A DNA stretch of 7,325 nt, from positions 1 to 7,325 of the forward strand of contig CALGOD010000964.1 in assembly GCA_937957845.1 (NCBI GenBank), read 5' to 3'. Numbering within the stretch: position 1 is the stretch's first letter; the number at the start of each line of letters is the position of its first letter. A model generated the notes under the pieces. It had not been told where the DNA came from. It worked only from the letters and a program-made list of their open reading frames with translations, and did no database searches. Shown here one piece after another: positions 1-6,803 of this stretch. The translations under genes and the position numbers were made by a program. The DNA comes from an uncultured Nocardiopsis sp. (GTDB taxonomy: Bacteria; Actinomycetota; Actinomycetes; Streptosporangiales; Streptosporangiaceae).

Positions 1-1043
1 CCGTCCATGGACGCGTCGTGGAAGCGCGGGAAGGCCTCCTCCGTCTCCGTCACCTCGCCGTCCTCCAGGTCCACCCGGAACCAGGAGTCGGCGGTCTGGA
101 GCAGGACCGCGTCCCGCTCGGGCGCCGGCGCGTACTGGACCACCGGCCCGTCGGCCTCTGCGAGGAGACGGGTGGCCGTGTGGCCCTCTCCCTCCACCCT
201 CACCAGGTACGCGCCCGCCGGCGGTTCCCCGCCTCCGACGGCGTCGGGACGGAGTACGGCGGTGCCCTCTCCCCACACCAGGGAGCCGTCGAGGGTCTGC
301 CACTGGCCGCCGTCGATGTTGAGGGTCGCGTTGACGACGCTCCCCGCGGTCTCCCGGACCACCAGGTTCCCCCCACCGGAGGCGCTCTTCTGCTGGGTCG
401 GCACGCTGTTGCGGATGTGCAGTGCCCCATCCGGGGTCAGTGCCCAGTCACTGGGCCGCTGGTCCTCCCCCAGCGGAAGGCTTCCCTCCTGGTTCGGAGT
501 ACCGGTCGGAGCCTCCAGCGGTACGGACAGGACCTGGGGAGGCGTGCCGTCCTGGGTGTTGTCGGAGACGAACCAGAGCCGTTCGCCGTGAACGACGGGC
601 TGGGACAAGACCTCGTTCGTCGACGGGGTGATGGACTCGATCGGTTCGTAGGAGACCTCCTCCTCGCCGGTCTCCTCCGGATCGGTGAGGACGGCGACGT
701 GCACGGCGTTGGGCTCGGAGGTCGCGTAGGCGAAGAAGGTCCAGTCCTCGGAGAACTGGGAGTGCACGGGCAACGCCGGGGCCATCGGGTCCACCGCGCC
801 CTCGGGCAGGGCGATGCGGTGCACGGGGTGCCCGGTCTCGTGGTCGTGGAAGACCAGGACCTGATCGGTCTCGGGGTCGCCCCCCTCGAAGCCGCGGTGC
901 AGCAGTGCCAGTCCGGACAGACCCTCCTCCGTCAACTCTTCCACGGTCTCGGCGGGACCGTCCGAGCCGTTCGACGTGTCGGCGCAGGCTGTGGGAGCGA
1001 GCAGGCACAACACGGCCGAGGCCAGGGCGAGGGGACGCCGCAT
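1..1043 (-). CDS. Secreted/lipoprotein-like protein with beta-propeller-like repeats (3' end outside window)
   Basis: The minus-strand frame runs open from an ATG at 1043 to the left edge, giving 347 complete codons without a stop, so the C-terminus is missing. A Shine-Dalgarno-like GAAAGGCGG lies just before the ATG. The protein starts with a signal peptide: two Arg at residues 2-3, a hydrophobic stretch at about 5-16, then PTAC at 17-20. C20 could be the lipidated cysteine, but Pro at -3 is atypical of a lipobox, so cleavage by signal peptidase I is also possible. The mature part is acidic and rich in short beta-strand-like segments around W101 (WTFFAYAT), W157 (LWFVSDN) and W200 (WALTPDG). 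The TPDG turn and the spacing resemble PD40/WD40-like propeller blades. It likely sits outside the membrane as a binding or scaffold protein. It follows eccC on the same strand after 187 bp, but a strong hairpin separates them. I do not recognise a named family; extracytoplasmic location is fairly sure, propeller fold is inference. Confidence 0.82.
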   Translation of the reverse strand, partial: MRRPLALASAVLCLLAPTACADTSNGSDGPAETVEELTEEGLSGLALLHRGFEGGDPETDQVLVFHDHETGHPVHRIALPEGAVDPMAPALPVHSQFSEDWTFFAYATSEPNAVHVAVLTDPEETGEEEVSYEPIESITPSTNEVLSQPVVHGERLWFVSDNTQDGTPPQVLSVPLEAPTGTPNQEGSLPLGEDQRPSDWALTPDGALHIRNSVPTQQKSASGGGNLVVRETAGSVVNATLNIDGGQWQTLDGSLVWGEGTAVLRPDAVGGGEPPAGAYLVRVEGEGHTATRLLAEADGPVVQYAPAPERDAVLLQTADSWFRVDLEDGEVTETEEAFPRFHDASMD

Positions 1044-1135
1044 GGATCCGCCTTTCGGGGGACGACGGGGACCGGGGGACACAGAGGGTGGGATCCTCTC
1101 AAGCGTGCCATGGTTCGCTCGGGGGCGAGGTGTCC

Positions 1136-1141
1136 ATTATC
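1136..1141 (-). promoter_or_regulatory. Possible -10 element for the secreted-protein gene
   Basis: Read on the minus strand this is GATAAT, one base from the TATAAT consensus and unusual in such GC-rich DNA. It lies about 93 nt upstream of the ATG at 1043 and immediately downstream of the eccC hairpin. The expected -35 region falls inside that hairpin and shows no TTGACA match, so the promoter call is weak. If it is real, it would allow the secreted-protein gene to be transcribed independently of eccC. Confidence 0.3.
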
Positions 1142-1144
1142 CGA

Positions 1145-1174
1145 CCCCCGACCTCGCCTCGGCGAGGTCGGGGG
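1145..1174 (-). terminator. Strong hairpin terminator downstream of eccC
   Basis: The bases at 1145-1158 and 1161-1174 are perfect reverse complements (14 bp, almost all G:C, core CCCCCGACCTCGCC), separated by two bases. In RNA the innermost pairs would open to form a small loop, leaving about 12-13 bp. The hairpin lies 56 bp past the eccC stop. No U-run follows on either strand, which fits the U-less terminators often predicted in actinobacteria. It is well placed to end the eccC transcript and separate it from the secreted-protein gene. A transcript attenuator or mRNA 3'-end stabiliser is the alternative. Confidence 0.75.
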
Positions 1175-1230
1175 GTGTCGAGCAGACGTCCTCGGCTCGG
1201 TCGGGAGGATCGCGAGAGCGGTACGACCAC

Positions 1231-4200
1231 TCAGGCGGGAGGCTCGCTCCAGCCCACCTGGACCAGGTCCGGACGCTCTCCGCGGCGGGCCAGTTGCGCG
1301 CGTCCGGCGGGCAGCTGGCGGGACGCGACGCCGTTGGCCAGACGGCCCTCCATCCGGTCGCCGGAGAACAGCATGCCCGGCGTGGCCATGTCGCCCAACG
1401 CCTGTAGCACCGGCTCGAACATGGCCCGGGCCGCACCGCCCGTGCGGCGCGCCGCGATGATGTGCAGGCCCAGGTCGGAGCCCTGCGGGATGAACGGCGC
1501 CAGCGGCGCGAGCGGGTTCGAGCGCGCCCCCAGCATGTCCATGTCGTCCACCACGATGTACAGGTCCAGGCCCTTCCACCAGCTGCGCTCCCGCAGCTGC
1601 TTCGGTGTCACGTCCGGGCCCGGCAGGCGCTCCTTCAACGATCCGGCGAGGTTGGCCGCGACGGCCTTGGTCTGTTCCGCGCTCGTGCAGTACGCCAGCA
1701 GGTACTCCTCCGGGACCAGCTCCAGGTGGCTGCGCCGGAAGTCCACCATGACCACGCCGATCTCGGTGGAAGGACGGCGCACGATCTGCTTGACCAGTCC
1801 GCGCAGCAGCGCGCTCTTGCCGGTCTGCGGGTCGCCGAACACCATCAGGTGCGGGTCCCGTGCCAGGTTCGTGGTGACCGGGGTGAGCGTGCTCTCGGCC
1901 ATGCCCAGCACCAGTTCGAGGTCCCGGCCGCGCTTCGGGGCCCGGCGGCCCTTGAGCAGGTCGTCCAGTTCCACCCTGGCCGGCAGCGTCTTGACGCCTT
2001 GGACGGCCTTCTGGGGCCACCGTTCACCGACCCGCTTGATCAGGTCGCGGATGCCTTCGGTGACGTCCTCGCCGTCGGCCGAACCGTCCACACGGGGCAG
2101 GGCCACGTGCGTGTGGTGCTCCTCCGCGGTCAGACCGCGCCCTGGGGTGTCCTTGGGCAGGGCCTCGGCCGCCTTGCGGCCGATCCCCGAGTCCATGGGG
2201 TCGCTCAGCCGTAGCTCGAACCGGCCGCCGAACAGGGCCTGCAACCGGGATCGGACCTGCGAGCTCGCGGCGCCGGTCAGGATCGTGTGCACCCCGAGGG
2301 ACGGACCCCGCGTGGCCACGTCCATCAGGATCTCGTCCGCCTCGTCGAAGGTGTCGCGCACCGACGACCAGCCGTCGATCATCAGGAACAGGTCGCCCAC
2401 CACGTTCGCGGGGACCCTGCCGTCCGCTCGGGCCTGGCGCAGGGCGGCGGGGGAGTCCAGCTTGTACTTGCGGAACACGCGCTGGCGCCGGTCCAACTGG
2501 GCGCGTACGTCCACCAGCACCCGCTGGACCTTCTCCGGGTCGGCCCGTCCGGCCACGCCCGCCACGTGCGGCAGGTCCTCCATCGCCTGGAGGGCGCCGC
2601 CACCGAAGTCGATCGCGTACACGCTCACCCGTCCGGGCGGGTAGCGCCAGGCCAGGGAGGCGATCACCGTGCGCAGCATGGTCGACTTGCCGGACTGGGG
2701 GCCGCCCAGGACGATGACGTTGCCCTCGGCGCCGGTGAAGTCCAGTTCGGTCGGGACGACCTTCTGCTCGCGGGGGATGTCGGTCAGGCCGATGACGGCG
2801 CGCATGTCCGAGGGTTCGGGTTCGGTTCCGGCCCCCTCCAGGTCGTCGCCCTCGCCCAGGTCGGTCAGCACCCGGTCCAAGGTGAGCGTCTCCGGCAGCG
2901 GCTCCAGCCAGATCGGCCGCACCTTGTCCGCCCCGGAGGCCACCAGACGGTCGACCGTGACCTGGAGCGTGGTGCGCTTGTCCTCCTTCTTGGGCTCCTC
3001 GCTCTTGGCGCGGATCGAGTCCACGAGCGACTCCACCAGGGAGCCCGCCCCGGTGACCTTGTCCAGCCCGTTGTAGGACAGCAGCGGGAGCACCGGTTCG
3101 TGCTCCTCCTTCCCCCCCTGCGCCGGGCGCTCGTAGGGCCGCGACCCCATCGCGGCCTTGAACCGTTCGCAGCCCGAGGTGTCCCCCCTCAGGTAGCCCG
3201 ATCCCGGTTCGGGGGGCAGGTGGTAGGCGTCCCCCACCCCGATCGCCTCGCGGCTCTCCGCCTCGGAGAACGTCCGCAGGCCCACGCGGTAGGACAGGTG
3301 GGACTCCAGGCCCTTGAGCTTGCCCGACTCCAGGCGCTGGGTGGCCAACAGCAGGTGCACGCCGATCGAACGCCCGATACGGCCGATGGCCACGAACAGC
3401 TCGGCGAAGTCGGGGTGCGCGGTGAGCAGTTCGGAGAACTCGTCGATGATGATCAGCAGGTGGGGCAGGGGCGCCAGGCTCGGGTCGTCCTCCCGGGCCG
3501 CCTCGTAGGCGTGCAGGTTGGGCAGGTTGCCCGCGTCCTTGAGGATCTGCTGGCGGCGCACCAGTTCCCCGAAGGTCGCCTCGCGGAACCGCAGGACCAG
3601 GGAGTCGTCGTCGGCCAGGTTGGTGATCAGTCCCGCACTGTGCGGAAGCCGGTCGGTGTCGGCGAAGGTCGCACCGCCCTTGAAGTCCACCAGCAGCAGG
3701 GCCAGCGACTCCGGCGAGTGGTTGATGACCAGCGACGCCACCATGGTGCGCAGCATCTCCGACTTGCCCGAACCCGTGGCGCCCACCACCAGGCCGTGCG
3801 GGCCCATGCCCCCGAACGCCGACTCCTTCAGGTCCAGCAGAACCGTGTTCCCACTGGGGCCGACGCCGATCGGCACCCGTAGGTAGTCGCCGGTGCTGCG
3901 TCGACGCCAGGTGCGCCGGGTGTCCAGTTGGGCGACGTCGGGCACTCCCAGGATCTCCGGGAGCCCGACGGTGGAGTGCATGGCGTCGTCGCCGTCGGTG
4001 ACCGCGATGCCGTACGGGGCCAGGATGCGGGCCAGGGAGGTCAGGTGGGCGACGCTGGATCGGTCCGCCCTGCCTTCGAGCGGTGGGGAGTCGGTCTCCT
4101 CGTCGGGGTTCTCGGGCTCCTCGACCAGTGTTCCGTCGGCGTCGATCCTCAGCCGAAGGTCCACCGCCTCCGGTTCCTCACGTCGGTCCGAGACCAACGC

Positions 4201-5259
4201 GATCACGTGGATGCCCAGGTCGGCCAGGGAGGTCACGGGTGGTTCGGCCCGCACGCCGGACAGGGTCGACTGGTACTCGCCGTCCAGGACGACGACCAGC
4301 CGTTGGGTGCCCGGTCCCGGAGGGGCACCGCGGCGCCGCTGCAGGTCCACGGTGCGCCGCTCGATCTCGTCCGCGAGCAGTTCGGCGACCTGCACGGTGT
4401 TCACCGAAACGAACCGGGCGGGCATCGGCCCGTCCTTGGCGTCGTCGAAGGTGTTGTGCGGAAGCCACTTCAGCCATTCCCAGTGGGAGCGCAGTTTGTT
4501 GTCGCGCACCACGCCGATCCGCAGGTCGTGCGGGGAGTGGAAGGTGGCCATCTGCGCGATGAGGGAACGGGCCAGACCCCGGGCGGCCTCACGGTCGCCG
4601 ACGACCGACACCACGCCGTGTTCGCGCAGGGGCAGGACCAGCGGCATCTCCGGCACGTTCGCGTACAGCTCGATGAGCTGGTCGGCGGCGCCCTGGCAGA
4701 CGGGGTCGTAGACGATCAGCGGAGAGGAGGTGTCGACCTTGAGTTTGAGTCGCCGGGCGAGGGGGCGCGTCCCGACGCCCGCGCGCAGGTCGAGGAAGTC
4801 CGGATCGGAGGCCCGCCGTTCCCACCGGCGGGCCCGGGAGCGGGCCGGGTCGATGAGCAGTTGTGGGTCGGGGTGCCGGAACGCGTTGTCGGCGCGCTGG
4901 CCCGAGGCCACGTCACGGACGATCTCACGCAGTTGGTCCAGGTAGTCGACGTAGCGTTCACGTTGTTCGCGGATGCGTTTGCGCGGACCGTTGTGCTGGG
5001 CGACGAACATGATGATGCCGACGACCACGCTGGCCATCATGATCATCACACCGGCGACGGCCATCAGCGGACGGTGGCCCATGGTGATGGACATCAGCAG
5101 GGAACCGGAGCCGGTGATGATCGGCATGATGATCATGGCACCGGAACTCGACGCCGGCGGGTTCTCCGGCATCTGCGGGGGAGTAGCGATGACGAGGGGA
5201 GAGTTCCCGGGGGCAGCCGGGACGCTTCGAGCCGGGCGGGGGACTGGTCTCGTCGCCAC
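1231..5259 (-). CDS. eccC: Type VII secretion system motor ATPase EccC (single-chain, FtsK/SpoIIIE family)
   Basis: EccC is the membrane-bound motor of the ESX/T7SS. It recognises WXG100-type substrates and powers their export. The protein is 1342 aa, the usual size for an unsplit EccC (EccCa plus EccCb). After a short cytosolic tail with the family-like stretch VIATPPQMPENPP (23-35), two Met-rich membrane helices span about 41-60 and 65-87. A basic/coiled stretch (about 91-116) follows, then an ATPase-like DUF domain (about 200-380) whose Walker A position is degraded to GDREAARG. Three ATPase modules follow. ATPase 1 has Walker A GATGSGKS (493-500), Walker B IIIDE (603-607) and LLLATQR (636-642). 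ATPase 2 has GGPQSGKS (852-859), but its Walker B is LMIDG (959-963) with no glutamate. ATPase 3 has GDPQTGKS (1142-1149) and VVDD (1236-1239). The GTG start at 5259 is the first possible start after an in-frame TAA eight codons upstream. It has a weak GAAAGAG ribosome site 7 nt away. The gene is divergent from eccD. Identification is secure. Confidence 0.97.
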   Translation of the reverse strand: MATRPVPRPARSVPAAPGNSPLVIATPPQMPENPPASSSGAMIIMPIITGSGSLLMSITMGHRPLMAVAGVMIMMASVVVGIIMFVAQHNGPRKRIREQRERYVDYLDQLREIVRDVASGQRADNAFRHPDPQLLIDPARSRARRWERRASDPDFLDLRAGVGTRPLARRLKLKVDTSSPLIVYDPVCQGAADQLIELYANVPEMPLVLPLREHGVVSVVGDREAARGLARSLIAQMATFHSPHDLRIGVVRDNKLRSHWEWLKWLPHNTFDDAKDGPMPARFVSVNTVQVAELLADEIERRTVDLQRRRGAPPGPGTQRLVVVLDGEYQSTLSGVRAEPPVTSLADLGIHVIALVSDRREEPEAVDLRLRIDADGTLVEEPENPDEETDSPPLEGRADRSSVAHLTSLARILAPYGIAVTDGDDAMHSTVGLPEILGVPDVAQLDTRRTWRRRSTGDYLRVPIGVGPSGNTVLLDLKESAFGGMGPHGLVVGATGSGKSEMLRTMVASLVINHSPESLALLLVDFKGGATFADTDRLPHSAGLITNLADDDSLVLRFREATFGELVRRQQILKDAGNLPNLHAYEAAREDDPSLAPLPHLLIIIDEFSELLTAHPDFAELFVAIGRIGRSIGVHLLLATQRLESGKLKGLESHLSYRVGLRTFSEAESREAIGVGDAYHLPPEPGSGYLRGDTSGCERFKAAMGSRPYERPAQGGKEEHEPVLPLLSYNGLDKVTGAGSLVESLVDSIRAKSEEPKKEDKRTTLQVTVDRLVASGADKVRPIWLEPLPETLTLDRVLTDLGEGDDLEGAGTEPEPSDMRAVIGLTDIPREQKVVPTELDFTGAEGNVIVLGGPQSGKSTMLRTVIASLAWRYPPGRVSVYAIDFGGGALQAMEDLPHVAGVAGRADPEKVQRVLVDVRAQLDRRQRVFRKYKLDSPAALRQARADGRVPANVVGDLFLMIDGWSSVRDTFDEADEILMDVATRGPSLGVHTILTGAASSQVRSRLQALFGGRFELRLSDPMDSGIGRKAAEALPKDTPGRGLTAEEHHTHVALPRVDGSADGEDVTEGIRDLIKRVGERWPQKAVQGVKTLPARVELDDLLKGRRAPKRGRDLELVLGMAESTLTPVTTNLARDPHLMVFGDPQTGKSALLRGLVKQIVRRPSTEIGVVMVDFRRSHLELVPEEYLLAYCTSAEQTKAVAANLAGSLKERLPGPDVTPKQLRERSWWKGLDLYIVVDDMDMLGARSNPLAPLAPFIPQGSDLGLHIIAARRTGGAARAMFEPVLQALGDMATPGMLFSGDRMEGRLANGVASRQLPAGRAQLARRGERPDLVQVGWSEPPA

Positions 5260-5408
5260 AGGAGGTCTCTTTCGGTCCGCTTACGGGGGATGGCGTCTGG
5301 ATGGCTACGCTAAGGATGATCTCGCGATACTCGCGAATCACCTAATTCGCGTTCGTCTCACCCCCAAAGGCGACAACCGCCCATGACGACGACAAAGGAA
5401 CCATTGGT
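5260..5408. promoter_or_regulatory. Shared divergent promoter region of eccC and eccD
   Basis: These 149 bp separate the GTG of eccC (minus) from the GTG of eccD (plus), so both promoters must lie here or the transcripts must start inside it. The middle part is clearly richer in A/T than the flanking genes. TANNNT-type -10 candidates are TACGCT at 5306-5311 on the plus strand and TAGCGT in the overlapping positions 5308-5313 on the minus strand. Neither has a convincing -35 at 16-18 bp. TCGCGA occurs twice (5322-5327 and 5331-5336), and the second copy overlaps the left arm of an inverted repeat. Transcription starts cannot be set from sequence alone. Confidence 0.7.
5332..5351. promoter_or_regulatory. 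Inverted repeat, candidate operator between eccC and eccD
   Basis: CGCGAAT (5332-5338) and ATTCGCG (5345-5351) form a perfect 7-bp inverted repeat around a 6-bp spacer, 20 bp in total. This size and spacing suit a dimeric helix-turn-helix regulator. It lies 72 bp from the eccC start and 57 bp from the eccD start, so one bound protein could control both directions. The arms are short with a GC-poor inner part, and no U-run follows, so it does not look like a terminator. The regulator is unknown and no regulator gene is in the window. Confidence 0.5.
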
Positions 5409-5412
5409 GTGA
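5383..5412 (+). other. Nine-codon upstream reading frame overlapping the eccD start
   Basis: An ATG at 5383 opens a frame encoding MTTTKEPLV that ends in TGA at 5410-5412, overlapping the eccD GTG (5409-5411) by two bases. The stop/start overlap is the kind that couples translation of two frames. The nearest upstream purine-rich stretch, AAAGG at 5366-5370, is 12 nt from this ATG, which is rather far. The eccD ribosome site AAAGGA lies within the mini-frame, so a ribosome translating it would cover that site. It may be chance; it is not called as a protein gene. Confidence 0.25.
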
Positions 5413-6743
5413 GTGGATACTGCCGGGTCACGGTCACCGGGCCGGAACGTTGGGCCGATCTGGCGCTTCCTGGAACGGTTCCCGTGGCAACGCTGATGCC
5501 CCGCATCATCGAGGTCTGCGCTCCCGAGGAGGAGGGCGTCGAGCCCGCGGGTTGGGCGCTGAGCACACTGGACGGGGCCCCGGTCCATCTCGACGAACCC
5601 CTGGAGAGCGCGGGCGTCTACGACGGTGACGTGCTGGTGTTGGACCGGCGGACCGCACGGAGCAGACCCGCTCACGTGGACGACGTCCGTGGCGCCGTCG
5701 AGGACCGCGTCGACGAGACCGCGCGCATCTGGAACCCGACCACGACGCTGTCCTTCGGACTTCTCGTAGCGGCGATCGCGCCCCTGGTGCTGCTGGGACT
5801 GATGATGTGGTGGCGTCCCTCCGCCGGCCACCTCGGGGTCGCCTCGCTGGGGACGCTCTTCACCATCGCGGTGATGCTGCTCGCCGCACGCAGACCCCTG
5901 GTCGCCGTCGCCCACGTGCTGTTCGCGACGGCGTGTGTGTGGGGCGCGGTCACCGCCGCGCTCGCCGCCGGCCTGGTGACCAGCGCCGATCCCCTGGTGA
6001 TGACCGCTTTCGCGCTGTCCGGTGCCCTGCTGGTGGCTGTGGTGGGCTGGGCGCTGCACGAGACGGGACTGGCCTACATCGCCGGGCTCGGGATCGTGGC
6101 CGTGACCGCGGGGATCCTCGTCGCGGTGGGGATCTTCGTGGAGCCGGTACAGGGTGTCCGCTCCATGGGGCTGGCCCTGGTGCTGTGCGTGGGGGCGCTG
6201 CCGCGTGTGGCGATGGTGATGGGCGGGTTGTCCGGGCTCGACTATGAGGTGGGGCGCTCGGGGCAGGTCGCCACGGAGCGCTTCGAGGACACCTACCACA
6301 ACACCGACCGGCTCCTACTGGGCATCGTGCTGGGCACCGCGGTCAGCGGTGGCGCCGTCGCCGTGTCGCTGGGCCTCCTGGCCACGGGGCTTCCCGACCT
6401 CCTGCTGTGCGGGCTTCTCTCGGTGCTCCTGGTACTGCGCTCGCGCCTGTTCGACCGGATCCGGCACGTGCTGCCACTGCGACTGGCCGGGGTGCTCGGC
6501 GTGGGCGCGACGGGGGTCGCGGTCGTCGGGGAATATCCGTTCCTGGCACCGTGGCTGCCGCTGATCGTGCTGCTGGGCGGGATCACGCTCGGCGTGCTGA
6601 GCTGGGTGCGACTGACCGACGTGCCCAGGGCCTCCTTGCGCCGTTTTCTCAACTGGACGGAGATCGTGGTGATCATCGCGATGTTCGCGGTGTTCGCCTG
6701 GGGAATGGGTCTGTTCGACTTCGTGCAGAGAATGACCGCGTAA
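5409..6743 (+). CDS. eccD: Type VII secretion integral membrane protein EccD
   Basis: EccD forms the bulk of the inner-membrane pore of the ESX machine; in known complexes it is present as a dimer per protomer, and its ubiquitin-like domain contacts EccC in the cytosol. The 444-aa protein has a soluble YukD/ubiquitin-like domain at about 1-80 (CRVTVTGPERWADLALPG, then YDGDVLVL near 71-78) and a charged linker to about 110. I count about 11 hydrophobic helices, near 112-134, 138-160, 163-190, 193-216, 219-244, 252-275, 302-327, 328-344, 357-374, 378-400 and 416-439. A polar loop at about 276-300 separates helices 6 and 7. The length and topology are those of EccD. Translation starts at GTG 5409, with AAAGGA at 5394-5399 nine bases upstream; there is no in-frame ATG nearby. 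The gene is divergent from eccC, and its 3' end faces the gerW-like gene 60 bp away. No eccB, eccE or mycP follows it. Confidence 0.95.
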   Translation: MSGYCRVTVTGPERWADLALPGTVPVATLMPRIIEVCAPEEEGVEPAGWALSTLDGAPVHLDEPLESAGVYDGDVLVLDRRTARSRPAHVDDVRGAVEDRVDETARIWNPTTTLSFGLLVAAIAPLVLLGLMMWWRPSAGHLGVASLGTLFTIAVMLLAARRPLVAVAHVLFATACVWGAVTAALAAGLVTSADPLVMTAFALSGALLVAVVGWALHETGLAYIAGLGIVAVTAGILVAVGIFVEPVQGVRSMGLALVLCVGALPRVAMVMGGLSGLDYEVGRSGQVATERFEDTYHNTDRLLLGIVLGTAVSGGAVAVSLGLLATGLPDLLLCGLLSVLLVLRSRLFDRIRHVLPLRLAGVLGVGATGVAVVGEYPFLAPWLPLIVLLGGITLGVLSWVRLTDVPRASLRRFLNWTEIVVIIAMFAVFAWGMGLFDFVQRMTA

Positions 6744-6756
6744 CGGCGCCGGATTC

Positions 6757-6783
6757 TCGTGGTCGGGCCTTTTCCGACGATGA
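6757..6783. terminator. Imperfect hairpin between convergent eccD and gerW-like genes
   Basis: Within the 60-bp convergent gap, GTCGG (6762-6766) pairs with CCGAC (6774-6778) around the loop GCCTTTT. The pairing extends past one G-G mismatch to TCGT (6757-6760) with ATGA (6780-6783), including one G-T wobble. A short T stretch lies in the loop, not after the stem. Its position suggests a two-way terminator, but the stem is modest and there is no trailing U-run. Confidence 0.35.
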
Positions 6784-6803
6784 CGGACGCCCTCGCATGA
6801 GGT

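Noticed and set aside
448..1008. Minus-strand open frame of 186 codons inside the secreted-protein gene
   Set aside because: It is a different frame from the signal-peptide frame and is a low-complexity Arg/Gly/Pro sequence, so it is a shadow.
18..1460. Plus-strand open frame of 480 codons over the left end
   Set aside because: The minus-strand frame here has a signal peptide, ribosome site and propeller-like motifs. The plus frame crosses the hairpin and both gene boundaries and has no recognisable domain.
905..2644. Long plus-strand open frame (579 codons) overlapping the secreted-protein start and the eccC 3' half
   Set aside because: It is antisense to a clear EccC, is rich in Arg/Ser/Pro as expected from a GC-biased shadow frame, and shows no domain or ribosome site.
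2287..3882. Plus-strand open frame of 531 codons opposite eccC
   Set aside because: It is the complement of conserved EccC ATPase sequence. The Gly/Val/Gln/His-rich composition is typical of an antisense frame in high-GC DNA.
3928..5313. Plus-strand open frame with a His/Asp-rich C-terminal part resembling a metal-binding protein
   Set aside because: The His/Asp runs are the complement of the Met/Ile-rich membrane helices of EccC, so they are an artefact of frame.
5260..5313. AGGAGG at 5260-5265 followed by a 7-codon frame (MASGWLR) from ATG 5290 on the plus strand
   Set aside because: The gap from AGGAGG to the ATG is about 24 nt, too long for a ribosome site, and the frame is tiny. The AGGAGG is probably incidental, being the complement of the eccC leader.
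5358..6299. Minus-strand open frame of 313 codons opposite eccD
   Set aside because: It is antisense to the EccD membrane helices. The His/Gln/Gly-rich composition matches a shadow frame.
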